This document shows positions 28,011 to 38,100 of a stretch of 64,000 nt of DNA, piece after piece. Numbering within the stretch: the first letter of the stretch is position 1; every line of letters begins with the position of its first letter. A program made the translations under genes and the position numbers. The stretch spans positions 51,122 to 115,121 of the forward strand of contig MENQ01000030.1 in assembly GCA_001768325.1 (NCBI GenBank), given 5' to 3'. The DNA is from Bacteroidetes bacterium GWC2_46_850. Its GTDB lineage: Bacteria > Bacteroidota > Bacteroidia > Bacteroidales > Dysgonomonadaceae. Below the pieces are notes generated by a model. That model saw only the letters and a program-made list of their open reading frames with translations. It had not been told where the DNA came from and ran no database searches.

Positions 28011-29630
28011 TCAATAACCTTCATTTTGTGTCCATCCGCGATCCAGCATCAATTGCAATTGATCATAGGGGAGTGGGAACAGAATTGGATAGGTGACATT
28101 TGCCCACTTCCAGGTAGCCTTGGAATCGATTTTGTCATTTCCGTTCATGTGTGATTGAATAACAGAGTTGAGGCCCGGTTCTGCCCAGTTGAAATGATCG
28201 GTCATGATTTTGTTGAGACGTCCGATACGCAACAGATCGAACCAGCGATGCCCCTCAAAGCATAGTTCCAGCAGACGCTCATTTTCAATGGCCATGGACA
28301 GATCCTCTTTCGATGCGGCAGTAGTTGCATCAAGACCTGCTCTGTTTCGAACCAGGTTCAGGTAGGTAACTGCGCCTGCGGTATTGTTTGTCTCATTCAG
28401 ACACTCGGCGTACATCAACAATACATCGGCATACCGGTATACAATGTTGTCAGTGCCGGCAGCATATTTTGAAAGTCCGTTGTAATTGTTTTGATGATCA
28501 TAGTATTTGAGTGTTGTTGGCAGAAAGGTTGCATTTGATGTTGTTCTGTATGCAAAGGGAGTAGTGGAGGTGAACTCCGCGTCATACAATCCGTTGTAAA
28601 CCAACTTTTGAAATCTCTTGTCCTTTTCAGGGTCATATTTCTTATAGAGATCATACGTCATCAGGAGAATACTTGTCCCCTCAGAAGTCTTGATTGTGGT
28701 TGTCGTTCCGTCATCATAAGCATAGGTTGGTTGTGCAGAAGGATTGATGATATTGGGAATGGAGGCAGACATCAGATAGTTGCTGATGATTGTAGAACCA
28801 TAATTGAACTGAGCAGCCAGGATAATTTCTTTTCCGTTAGCATTGCGTGAATCATAGATGTCCTCCACATTTGTTTCAAGTCCCAGTATGGAAGGATTGG
28901 TATTGGCGAAATCGATCACACTTTTCAGATATGTTTTGGCAGTTTCAAAATCAGATCGGGTCATATAAACCTCTCCCAGCATGGTCAGGGCAGCAATTCT
29001 GGTAGCTCTCCCCTTTAATGACTCCACTGTATAGCTGTCGGGTAAGCCAGCTATTGCATCGGTAAGGTCTTTCTGAATCTGACTGTATACCTCATCGACC
29101 GACTGACGAGGAAAACTGTAGAGAGTGGTATAGTCCTTGATAACTGCTGTGCTGATCGGGACGTTGCCAAACAGCCTCACCAGCTGGAAGTAGGCATATG
29201 CACGGAAAAACTTTGCTTCTCCTTCAAACTGTTTTCTTTTTGGTTCATCTGCCACATTGCCCAATGACTCCAGCACATAATTCGACCGGTTGATGATGTT
29301 GAAGCATCCCGACCAGATGGTGGAGGAGATACCAAATGTCTCAGTGATGTTACTTTCATTGAGATTGATATGGTCCATCGAGTTGTTTGTTTTTCTGTTG
29401 TAAGCCACATCTGTGCCGATGTCATTGAGGTATATGATGTTCTGTGTGACGGAACGGAGTTGGTAATAGACATCATAGAGTACATTTTCCACTTCTGCAT
29501 CATTGGTGAGATAGGTCTCTACCTGCATTGAATCTGAAGGGAAACGGTCAAAAAAACTGTCACTGCAGGAATGAAGCCCAAAAGCTATGATTCCAATGAG
29601 TAGTATTGTAATTATTCTTTTCATATGCAT
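28011..29630 (-). CDS. SusD/RagB family surface glycan-binding lipoprotein
   Basis: 539 residues with lipobox LHSC (Cys22) followed by SDSFFDRFPSD, the usual SusD start. The N-terminal tetratricopeptide-like helices (about 90-250) and C-terminal region (SKYAAGTDNIVYRYADVLLMYAECLNE with NERLLELCFEGHRWFDLLRIGR) are typical. SusD sits as a lid on its SusC channel and binds oligosaccharide at the cell surface. Two Met codons lie near the start; the second, at 29624, gives an equally good signal peptide. It is 40 bp after susC. Length is normal for the family. Confidence 0.93.
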   Translation of the reverse strand: MHMKRIITILLIGIIAFGLHSCSDSFFDRFPSDSMQVETYLTNDAEVENVLYDVYYQLRSVTQNIIYLNDIGTDVAYNRKTNNSMDHINLNESNITETFGISSTIWSGCFNIINRSNYVLESLGNVADEPKRKQFEGEAKFFRAYAYFQLVRLFGNVPISTAVIKDYTTLYSFPRQSVDEVYSQIQKDLTDAIAGLPDSYTVESLKGRATRIAALTMLGEVYMTRSDFETAKTYLKSVIDFANTNPSILGLETNVEDIYDSRNANGKEIILAAQFNYGSTIISNYLMSASIPNIINPSAQPTYAYDDGTTTTIKTSEGTSILLMTYDLYKKYDPEKDKRFQKLVYNGLYDAEFTSTTPFAYRTTSNATFLPTTLKYYDHQNNYNGLSKYAAGTDNIVYRYADVLLMYAECLNETNNTAGAVTYLNLVRNRAGLDATTAASKEDLSMAIENERLLELCFEGHRWFDLLRIGRLNKIMTDHFNWAEPGLNSVIQSHMNGNDKIDSKATWKWANVTYPILFPLPYDQLQLMLDRGWTQNEGY

Positions 29631-29670
29631 AATTTATTGTATTGATGGATGTTATGGTTAGTTGTGGAAA

Positions 29671-32600
29671 TTAGAAACCAATGTTGATTCCGAATGTGAC
29701 TACGCGAGATAATGGGTAGCTTCCGAAATCAACGCCATTATTAGTGGAAGAGTTCCCGGAATAGTTCGACTCGACCGAATAACCCGGATATTTATCGAAG
29801 GTGTAGAGGTTTTGTGCATTCAGGCTGAATCGCAACATCTCAAAACCAATCTTTTTTGATATCTGCTTCGGAAGAAGATAGCCGATGCCAAGATTTCGCA
29901 AACGGAGATAATCTGAGCTATAAAGATATCGGGTAGAAGCATTGATGTTGGAACCGAGGTTGTTGGTTCCTGCTTTGTGTGATGTGCCGTTACCGGGATC
30001 ACTTTCCGATTTCCATCGTCCCAGACCGGACTCAGCCAACACATTATCGTCATATCTGTTTAGAGTGAATGCTCGTGCAGCGGCAAAGATTACTTCACCT
30101 CCTACCTGTCCATCAATTGTGAAGTTGAGGTCAATATTTTTGAATGCAAAAGTGTTAGTCCATCCGAAAGTGAAATCAGGCTGGTAGTTACCCACGCGTT
30201 GGAAATCATCGTTGTTAATCTTTCCGTCAACAGTATAGTCTTCGTACATCAGATCACCGACTGCCTGTGTGCCGAAATTGGGATTATTTTTCACATCTTC
30301 GGCATTGTTAAAGGTCCCAATTACTTTCAGCATATACATATCACCCATTGGTCTTCCCACATAGTTTCTGATCACATTACCCCATTTGGTACCTGCGCTC
30401 TGGTTGGAGAGCTGGGATTGTCCGTTGGCGAGAGAGAGAATCTTGTTAATGTTCTTTGAACCGTTGAGTGTGGCTGTCCATTTGAATTCGCCTGTCAGGA
30501 TGGGTGCAGTCAGTTGTGCTTCAAATCCCTTGTTTTCTATCTCTCCCGAGTTGGCCATGATGGAAGATGCTATACCGTTGAAGTTGGGAATAGACATGGA
30601 CATCACCACTTCGCTCACCCTGCGGTATAGATCTACTGTCAGTCCAAAACGATTGAAGAACCCCAGATCAATACCCATATCCCACTGGCTGTTGGTTTCC
30701 CATCCCAAGTATGGATTAGAGTAGCCGTTGGGATAATAAGCGGTACGTGTCACCATGTTTTCACCGGTGCCAAATACCACCTGGTTGGAACTTCCCAGAG
30801 CTGCCATCCAGGAGTAATAATCACCAATTTGGTCATTGCCAGTAAGACCGTAGCTCAGCCTTATTTTTGAACTAGTCAGCCAGTCACTTTTACCCCACTC
30901 TTCTTCAGAAATATTCCAGGCAGTCGATCCCGAGTAGAAGATACCCGCGCGTTTGCCGGGGCCGAACTTGCTAGAACGGTCGCGCCGAAGAGAGGCGGAA
31001 GCTACATATTTCTGGTTATAATCGTAGTTAATACGACCGAAAACAGCATCAAACGCATATTCGCCCACATCTGAGGAGCCGTTCCAAAGATTTGCTCCAT
31101 TCACGTTGGTGATATTGGTTTGCGTATATGCAATGGGGTAGTCGCTGTCGGTACGGTCGTCTTGTCGGACATCAAATGTATTGAAATACTCTGCATCATA
31201 GCCGAGCAAAGCGGTGAAATTGTGACTCTCATTCGCTGTCCAACTGTAGGTAGCCGTAGTGGAGGAATATAAATCGTAGGCCAGGAGTGAGGAGCGGTAC
31301 CCGTCAATGGTATTGAAATTGGGTGTCGATTTATTACCCGTATAGCTGTTTCCTAGTAGGTAAGCAGTCTGGTAATAATCACGTTTATAGGAATTGGTCA
31401 TTAGATCAACACTAGAACGGATAATCAATCCTTCAATGGGTCTAAACTCAAGGAAAGCATTGTTCAATGAGCGAAACGACCATCTGTTGTCGAAGTTCTC
31501 CATCAGGTTGGCTACCGGATTCCTGATCTGGGTATTGAAACCGTAGTTGGGGTACCCGTTTTTGCCTCCGGCATGTTGTGCCACCTGGAAATAGTCGCCA
31601 TTCTCCATGTAGGGGGTGAAAATAGGAGGATAGGTAAGCGATTCAGCCACAATGCCGGTTACATCTTCGGTATTCCCGCCCGAGGGATTTTGTGCACGAA
31701 TGTGGTTGTAGGTGGGAGAGAAGCTGACACCCAGTTTGATCTTATCGGTGAGCAGCGCCTCAAATCCACCTTTCAGGTTGATACGCTTGTTATAGGAGTT
31801 CAACAAAATCCCATCCTCATTGAGATAAGAGGCGGAAAAATTGTATTTCACCTTTTCCGTGCCGCCAGTCACCGAGACGCTTGTCCTGTAGTTGAGCGCA
31901 TTGCGGAAAATGTCCTTCTGCCAGTTGTTGTCCGGCAGGGTGCTGCGTTTGTTCCAGAGATCCTGCAGTGCAGGGAAGTTACTGATGGTTCCGTTATTGG
32001 TCCTGGCTTCGATCACCATCTCCAGGTAATCGTCCCTGCCCAACACATCGACATAGGTGGATGGCTGGCTGATACCCACTTGTGCATTGAGGCGGATATC
32101 AGGCTTGCCCTCCTTGCCTTTTTTTGTAGTGACGATAATCACCCCGTTACCGGCACGCGATCCGTAGATAGCCGATGAAGCAGCATCTTTTAGGATCTGG
32201 ATGCTCTCCACATCCTGAGGATTGATGTTTGCAAAATCGCTGCTTGAGGTTGTGGGGTATCCGTCAATTACATAAAGGGGGTCGTTCCCGCTGTTGATGG
32301 ATCCGTTTCCCCTGATTCGGATAGCAGGTGATTCACCCGGCTGTCCGCTGATTTGCTGGAATGTTACGCCGGAGCTCATTCCTACAAGGCTTTGTGCCAA
32401 GTTCCCCGTGGGCATATCTGCCACCTTGCCTCCTTCAACTGTTGCCACAGCTGTGGATAGAGAGCGTTTGGTTACGGTGCCGTACCCGATCACAATCAAC
32501 TCCTCCATCAAGGTTACATTTTCGGTCATTGTCACATCTATCCGGTTTCTGTTGCCGACAGGAATGGTTTGTGACTCATACCCAACAAAAGAAAAGAGAA

Positions 32601-32826
32601 TGCTTGCATCGCGACCGGGGACTCTCAGCGTGTAGTTTCCTTCAAAATCGGTTACCGTTCCGGTTGAAGTCCCTTCAACCTGCACAGTCACTCCGATCAT
32701 CGGCTCTCCCAGTGTATCCATTACCTTACCAATGATGGTGCTCTCCTGAGCGGTAGCCCTCGTGAATAAGGATAAGAGGCTTAGTAGTAAAATAAAAACT
32801 TTCGAGGTAAAGATCAATTTAGTCAT
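29671..32826 (-). CDS. SusC/RagA family TonB-dependent oligosaccharide transporter
   Basis: 1051 residues. After the signal peptide (about 1-26) come a carboxypeptidase-regulatory-like domain (about 30-105), the TonB-box region (MEELIVIGYGT), a plug with the IRGNGSINSGNDPLYVIDG block, and a 22-stranded-barrel-like remainder ending in an aromatic-rich strand (VTFGINIGF). No STN domain precedes it, so it is not an obvious ECF-sigma-coupled transducer. It imports pectin-derived oligosaccharides across the outer membrane using TonB energy. It follows the Gfo/Idh/MocA gene by 114 bp that hold a strong hairpin. Confidence 0.94.
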   Translation of the reverse strand: MTKLIFTSKVFILLLSLLSLFTRATAQESTIIGKVMDTLGEPMIGVTVQVEGTSTGTVTDFEGNYTLRVPGRDASILFSFVGYESQTIPVGNRNRIDVTMTENVTLMEELIVIGYGTVTKRSLSTAVATVEGGKVADMPTGNLAQSLVGMSSGVTFQQISGQPGESPAIRIRGNGSINSGNDPLYVIDGYPTTSSSDFANINPQDVESIQILKDAASSAIYGSRAGNGVIIVTTKKGKEGKPDIRLNAQVGISQPSTYVDVLGRDDYLEMVIEARTNNGTISNFPALQDLWNKRSTLPDNNWQKDIFRNALNYRTSVSVTGGTEKVKYNFSASYLNEDGILLNSYNKRINLKGGFEALLTDKIKLGVSFSPTYNHIRAQNPSGGNTEDVTGIVAESLTYPPIFTPYMENGDYFQVAQHAGGKNGYPNYGFNTQIRNPVANLMENFDNRWSFRSLNNAFLEFRPIEGLIIRSSVDLMTNSYKRDYYQTAYLLGNSYTGNKSTPNFNTIDGYRSSLLAYDLYSSTTATYSWTANESHNFTALLGYDAEYFNTFDVRQDDRTDSDYPIAYTQTNITNVNGANLWNGSSDVGEYAFDAVFGRINYDYNQKYVASASLRRDRSSKFGPGKRAGIFYSGSTAWNISEEEWGKSDWLTSSKIRLSYGLTGNDQIGDYYSWMAALGSSNQVVFGTGENMVTRTAYYPNGYSNPYLGWETNSQWDMGIDLGFFNRFGLTVDLYRRVSEVVMSMSIPNFNGIASSIMANSGEIENKGFEAQLTAPILTGEFKWTATLNGSKNINKILSLANGQSQLSNQSAGTKWGNVIRNYVGRPMGDMYMLKVIGTFNNAEDVKNNPNFGTQAVGDLMYEDYTVDGKINNDDFQRVGNYQPDFTFGWTNTFAFKNIDLNFTIDGQVGGEVIFAAARAFTLNRYDDNVLAESGLGRWKSESDPGNGTSHKAGTNNLGSNINASTRYLYSSDYLRLRNLGIGYLLPKQISKKIGFEMLRFSLNAQNLYTFDKYPGYSVESNYSGNSSTNNGVDFGSYPLSRVVTFGINIGF

Positions 32827-32897
32827 AATGTTTTTTTATAAGCGTTTAAATTCATTTATTTTGATTCAGTTAAAACTCACTTTGTTCATGGTAATAT

Positions 32898-32924
32898 GCC
32901 GGATATCAGTGATGGATATCCGGC
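32898..32924. repeat. Perfect inverted repeat between gfo and susC
   Basis: Ten-bp arms GCCGGATATC and GATATCCGGC are separated by 7 bp, with partial pairing extending outward through ATAT. It lies 17 bp downstream of the gfo stop and 72 bp upstream of the susC start. No T-run follows on the minus strand, so it is more likely an RNA stem that sets relative expression or protects the susC message than a full terminator. Confidence 0.65.
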
Positions 32925-32940
32925 AATATGTGTGGTTTCT

Positions 32941-34311
32941 TCAGGCTTTCTTCACCCTGGGCTGGATGGATGTGAGATCCTTGATCATGATCGTCTCGCC
33001 GGATGTGATGCTCTTTCTTGCCGCAATGCCGATGAGGCAGGCCAGTGCTCCGTCCCTTGTCCCGGCAGCCTGCTGCAGCGGATCCGGTGTCCCTGGGATG
33101 AAGATCTGATCCTTGAGGAGTTTGTCACCACCTCCATGCCCAAACCCCTGCGGGATGTGGAAGTACTCCCTTTTCCCGAAGTTCTTCGATACCATGATCT
33201 GGTCGTAATTCGCGTCGGTCGTGGGATTTGATTCCTGTATCCATGCATCCATCCTTCCCTTTGTGCCGTTGAAGGCAATGCGGTATCCCTCATAGGGCGA
33301 GTAGGTTGTCAGGGAGTAGGTTACCTGTACACCGTTCATGTATCTGATGGTTGCGGCCATCTTATCGAAGATGTTCACATCGTTTCGGAATACACACCCG
33401 TCCCGATGGTAGCCGTCAAATTTCTCGTTGTCCACGTATAGTCTTTTTAGCTGCTCGTTTTGCATGATGTCGAAGTGAAAGTTGCACTCCTTGGTGTGGT
33501 TACAGCTGCGGCAATTGTCGGCACGGAAGGGACCGTTTTTTCCGTAGAACCCCAGTTCTCCTAGGGCATAGACGCTCTCCGGGTCGCTTCCTATCCACCA
33601 GTTGAGCAGGTCGAAGTGGTGGCTTGCCTTGTGTACCCACAGGGATCCGCCTTTCTCCACGAGCCGGTGCCACCTGCGGAAGTAATCGGCGCCGTGCGAA
33701 GTGTCAAGATACCAGTGGAAATCGACGGAAGTGAGTTCACCGATCTCGCCCGCCTGGAGGATCTCCCACATCCTGGCACGATGGGGGGAGTAGCGGTAGT
33801 TGAACGTGACCCTGCACTGCTTGCCGGTTCTCTTCTCGGCATCGATGATGCGCTGTATCTTCTCCTCGTCAATGGCCATCGGTTTCTCGCTGATGACATC
33901 GGCCCCCATCTCCATTCCTTTCACAATGAAGTGGTCGTGCGTGTTGTCGTCGGTGGTGACGATCAGCCGGTCGGGCTTGGTCTCACGCATCATCTGTTCG
34001 AAGTTCTCGAAGGTGGGGCAGTCTGTGTCGATAAGTTCCTTGCCCAGTGCTAGCCTTCCGGGATTGTGGTCACAGAGCCCCACGAACTCAATGAGGCTTG
34101 GATACTCTTTTGTGAGGCTGCTTCCCCACATGCCAGTTCCCCTGCTTCCGAGACCCACGATGGCCAGCCTTGTTTTCTTGTTGTTCCCGCTGTTGCCGGC
34201 CCTGTTTTCGGCAAAAACGTGTGAAGCGGGGTTCACAATCGTTGTTCCGGCAATGGCTCCCGAAACTGCCAGAAACTTCCTTCTTGACATCTGATTTTTT
34301 TTGTTTTCCAT
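32941..34311 (-). CDS. Tat-exported Gfo/Idh/MocA family oxidoreductase
   Basis: 456 residues. The start has a twin-arginine signal (SRRKFLAVSG at residues 9-18), so it is exported folded. A Rossmann NAD(P) motif GLGSRGTG (about 53-60) and the EKPMAIDE block (about 140-147) define the family. An unusual Cys/His-rich segment (about 273-285, CRSCNHTKECNFH) may bind a metal. Members act on sugars or sugar-like rings, and exported ones in Bacteroidetes can take part in oxidation-based glycosidic bond cleavage. It leads the susC-susD operon from the shared direct-repeat promoter, implying a role in the same substrate. The reaction is not known. Confidence 0.85.
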   Translation of the reverse strand: MENKKNQMSRRKFLAVSGAIAGTTIVNPASHVFAENRAGNSGNNKKTRLAIVGLGSRGTGMWGSSLTKEYPSLIEFVGLCDHNPGRLALGKELIDTDCPTFENFEQMMRETKPDRLIVTTDDNTHDHFIVKGMEMGADVISEKPMAIDEEKIQRIIDAEKRTGKQCRVTFNYRYSPHRARMWEILQAGEIGELTSVDFHWYLDTSHGADYFRRWHRLVEKGGSLWVHKASHHFDLLNWWIGSDPESVYALGELGFYGKNGPFRADNCRSCNHTKECNFHFDIMQNEQLKRLYVDNEKFDGYHRDGCVFRNDVNIFDKMAATIRYMNGVQVTYSLTTYSPYEGYRIAFNGTKGRMDAWIQESNPTTDANYDQIMVSKNFGKREYFHIPQGFGHGGGDKLLKDQIFIPGTPDPLQQAAGTRDGALACLIGIAARKSITSGETIMIKDLTSIQPRVKKA

Positions 34312-35136
34312 TTAAATAAAATTTTTATATGTTTTGAAAAGGTTTAACAGAAAAAGATCTACTTGTTCGATTTCAAAATTAGATGAAAAAAGAGGTCTCA
34401 TACTGTAAAATATGATTTAAAAGGTGAGAAAAATGATAAATCGTGCTAATATGAAAAATGTTAAATTTTATGTTATAAGTCATCCATTAATGTCAGTTTT
34501 AATTTCTCCAAAGTAGATAATTGGACTGTTTATTTAAATTATTATTACATTAATGTCCACTAAAAAATTAGAAAATGTCATTTGAAATTATTTATATACC
34601 AGGATCTTTTAGTGTGACGATTTGATTTTTCTGATTATGAAGGAACAATGAATAAAGGCAAATTCGTGTATGGTAGAATTCTTACTTCAGCGGGTTTTTG
34701 ACACCATTGTCTTAAAGTGTGATGGCAGTAGATTTAAAAATATTTTACATATTGGAATCAACTTTTTGTAGTTGTTGTTAGGGAAACTCACCAGCCGTTA
34801 CAGTTTACATGATTTTGATTGTGGCAATTGAAGTCCACAGCATAAAAAGTTTCCATCTCGGTTTTGGAAAAAGTGTTACTGTAGTAATTTTTTAAAAGCA
34901 ACTTAAAATCGATATTATAGAATCTTTGAGAAGCTTGCTTGGTATATCATCGGAATTGCCAGACAAAAGTTGGAAAACAATAATTTGAAGCCTGTATCAA
35001 ATACTATAGTAGAAATATCATAAATTGAAGTTGTTTAAATAAGGTGTTTTGTAAAATTGCTGATACTTTGAATATAACCAAAATATCGCAAAATGAAATT
35101 AAAATTAACTAATGTCTAACCCCTAAGCAGAATGAA
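34312..35136. other. 825-bp AT-rich divergent regulatory region without genes
   Basis: No credible coding frame is visible on either strand. The left end holds the gfo promoter with its direct repeats (34374-34437). On the plus strand a weak candidate promoter for the second susC is TTTG at 34863-34866 with TAATTTTT at 34885-34892 (one mismatch to TAnnTTTG), which would give a leader of about 240 bases. The remainder is low-complexity AT-rich DNA; nothing else is recognised. Confidence 0.6.
34374..34437 (-). promoter_or_regulatory. Promoter of gfo-susC-susD with 21-bp-period direct repeats
   Basis: Minus strand: first repeat ATCATTTTTCTCAC (34424-34437), 7-bp spacer, second repeat ATCATATTTTACAG (34403-34416), 21 bp, then a perfect -7 box TAATTTTG (34374-34381). 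The predicted start is near 34367, about 56 bp before gfo. The spacing matches the promoters at 27798 and 49393 to the base. Two turns of helix between repeats is what AraC-type domains of hybrid two-component regulators recognise; the regulator is not in the window. Confidence 0.8.
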
Positions 35137-38100
35137 ATGAAAAATCTAAAAAGAAAGACAAAAAGCAGTGTCCATTTGGCGAGACAGCTTTTGAAACTGT
35201 TTCTCGCGATGGTATTGTTAACAGGGACGGTCGCACTCAATGCTCAGACAAGAACGATTACCGGTACAATTGTTGATAATAACGATGTTCCTGTAATCGG
35301 GGCAACAATCATGGTCGTAGGTACAACAAATGGTACAACCACCGATGCAAATGGCCATTATTCTTTGAGAAATATTTCAGCTGATGATGTTTTGCAAATT
35401 TCCTATATCGGGTATGAAACACAGACAATATCTGTCGGTGCACAAACCAATATTCGGATTATGTTAAAGGAAGATACGCAAACGCTCGATGAATTGATTG
35501 TTGTTGGTTACGGAACCCAGAAAAAAAGCGATTTGACAGGCGCTCTGTCAAGGGTAACGGAAGAGCAGATTAAGGAGCGCCCCGTTCAGAATGCACTGCA
35601 GGCCCTACAAGGAAAAGTTACCGGAGTTGATATCAGTTCCAATAACAGGCCGGGAGAGCTTGCCTCCATCAGAATTCGTGGGAACAGATCGATCAATGCT
35701 TCCAATGAGCCGCTGTATGTTGTGGACGGTATTCCGCTTGCATCGGGATCAATGGCTGATATCAATCCGAATGATATTTCTTCCATTGAGGTGCTAAAAG
35801 ATGCATCAGCCACAGCGATCTACGGTTCACGCGGTGCGAACGGCGTTGTTCTGGTGCAAACCAAGAAAGGCACGGAAGGAAGGGTGACAGTTGGCTACGA
35901 CGGTTCGGTTTCGTTCAATCGGATCGATGAATTGACAGATTATATGAATGCTGGTGAACTGCTTGACTGGCAGCGATCGGCATATATCAACGGCGGAACT
36001 TATGGCGGGGCTTATGGTAATGCTCCTGATATGGAGAGAGATATGGTGCTTTTCATGGGCAGCCAGAACTACATGCGCAGAATCTTGGGCACAGCCTATC
36101 AGCTTGATTCGAATGGAAATCAGGTGTTAAGACCTGCGACAGCCGCAGAAAAAGCAATGGGTTATGCCGATCAGGTGCCCGTTTATAATGCTGCCAAGTT
36201 GTTTGATCAAAACTGGACCGATTTGGTTACCCGCACCGGTATTACCAATAACCATCAAATATCTTTATCATCCGGTTCCGACAGATCCAAACTGTATATG
36301 TCAGTATCCTATTTGAATCAGGAATCACCGATGGTTGATCAGGATTATGAACGTTTTACCGCCAACATCAATGGAAACGTGAATCCGGTTAAATGGCTGA
36401 ATGTAGGAGCATCACTCAATGCAAACTATTCCATTCAGAATTATGGGATGATGAATAATACCGGCAACTCTACCGCAAAAGACTCTTACGGTCAGGCACT
36501 GGCATTGCTGTCATACGCCCCTGCTTATGATGAAGAGGGCAATCTGATGAACCCGGGCTCCGGATTCGGCCCTTCAGGAGATAATGTGCTGGTGAATATT
36601 GCAAACGGGATAAACGAAGACAGGGCATACTCCGTGATGAGCAGTAATTTTGCAGAGGTGGACATCACTTCCTGGCTGAAGTACCGCATGAATCTGGGAG
36701 CTCAGTTCAGACATACCCGCAATGGTAGTTTCTATGATAAGGACTATACCAATCCCATTGGTTCAAAACCGCCCGCATCGGTACCCATGACAGGGTACAA
36801 CAGAAATGCAACAAGCTTTTCATGGGTATTGGAGAACTTGCTGTATGCCGATAAAAACTGGGACGACATCCACACGTTAAATCTAACATTGCTGCAATCG
36901 GCTCAGGAAACAAGAAACGAAAACTTATGGGTCAGATCGCAGGATCTGCTGTATTCATCGGCTTTATGGTATTCATTGTCCGATAATTCGGTCGGCAAGC
37001 CCCATGGTTACGGTTCGGGCTTTTCGAAGTATGCGCTGGCCTCATACATGGGAAGGGTAAATTATTCATTGTTGAATAAATATCTGCTCACTGCAACTGG
37101 CCGCTGGGACGGATCTTCTGTACTTGCGCCCGGAAATAAATGGGACTTTTTCCCCTCCCTGGCTGTTGCGTGGAAATTGGAGCAGGAACGGTTCTTGCAA
37201 GATATGGACTGGGTTGATCAGTTAAAACTGAGATACGGATGGGGTGTTACGGGTAACTCTGCAGTCGGTGCTTACAGTACATCCGGATCACTGATGGGAG
37301 CCAACCAGGTATTTAACAATACAGAAGTTGCAGGTGCAAAAGCATCCGTGATGCCCAACTATGCATTGGGCTGGGAAAAGACGGCACAGACAAACCTCGG
37401 ATTGGACTTTGCTTTGTTTAAAAACAGGATAAGCGGTTCGATAGAATATTATCAGGCAAATACTTCTGACTTGCTGATGGATCGTTCGATTCCTGCAATT
37501 TTAGGGTATGTAAGTATTCAGTCGAACGTTGGTAAAACACGAAATAGAGGATTTGAGGTTAATCTGTCGACCGTAAATATCAGTACCCCCGATTTTACAT
37601 GGGAAACAGATTTCAACTGGTCTACCAATAAAGAAGAAATCGTGGAACTGGCGAATGGTAAACAGGATGATAAGAGTAACGGATGGTTTATCGGACAACC
37701 TATCAGGGTGATGCGAGATTATCAGTATGATCGCTTGTGGCAGGATACGGAAGAAGATCGTTCCCTGATTGATATTTACAAAACAGTAGGTAAACTGACC
37801 TATATTCCGGGTCAGGTTAAGCTTGTTGATCAGCAGCCCATGGAAGTGGTTCCTGCAGGTACCGAGGGTTCGGTAACCTATACTTTGGCCTCTGGAGAGA
37901 CAATTACGATCATGGATAATGGATTCGGAAAAATTAACGACGATGATGCGAAAATACTTGGATCGAACAGGCCAAAATGGGTAGGAGGTATCACGAACAC
38001 CTTTGCATACAAGAATCTGCAGCTTAATTTCCTTGTTTATGCACGCATTGGAAACCTTTATTACGGTTTGCTGCAAACATATGGCAGAAGAGTCGAAAAA

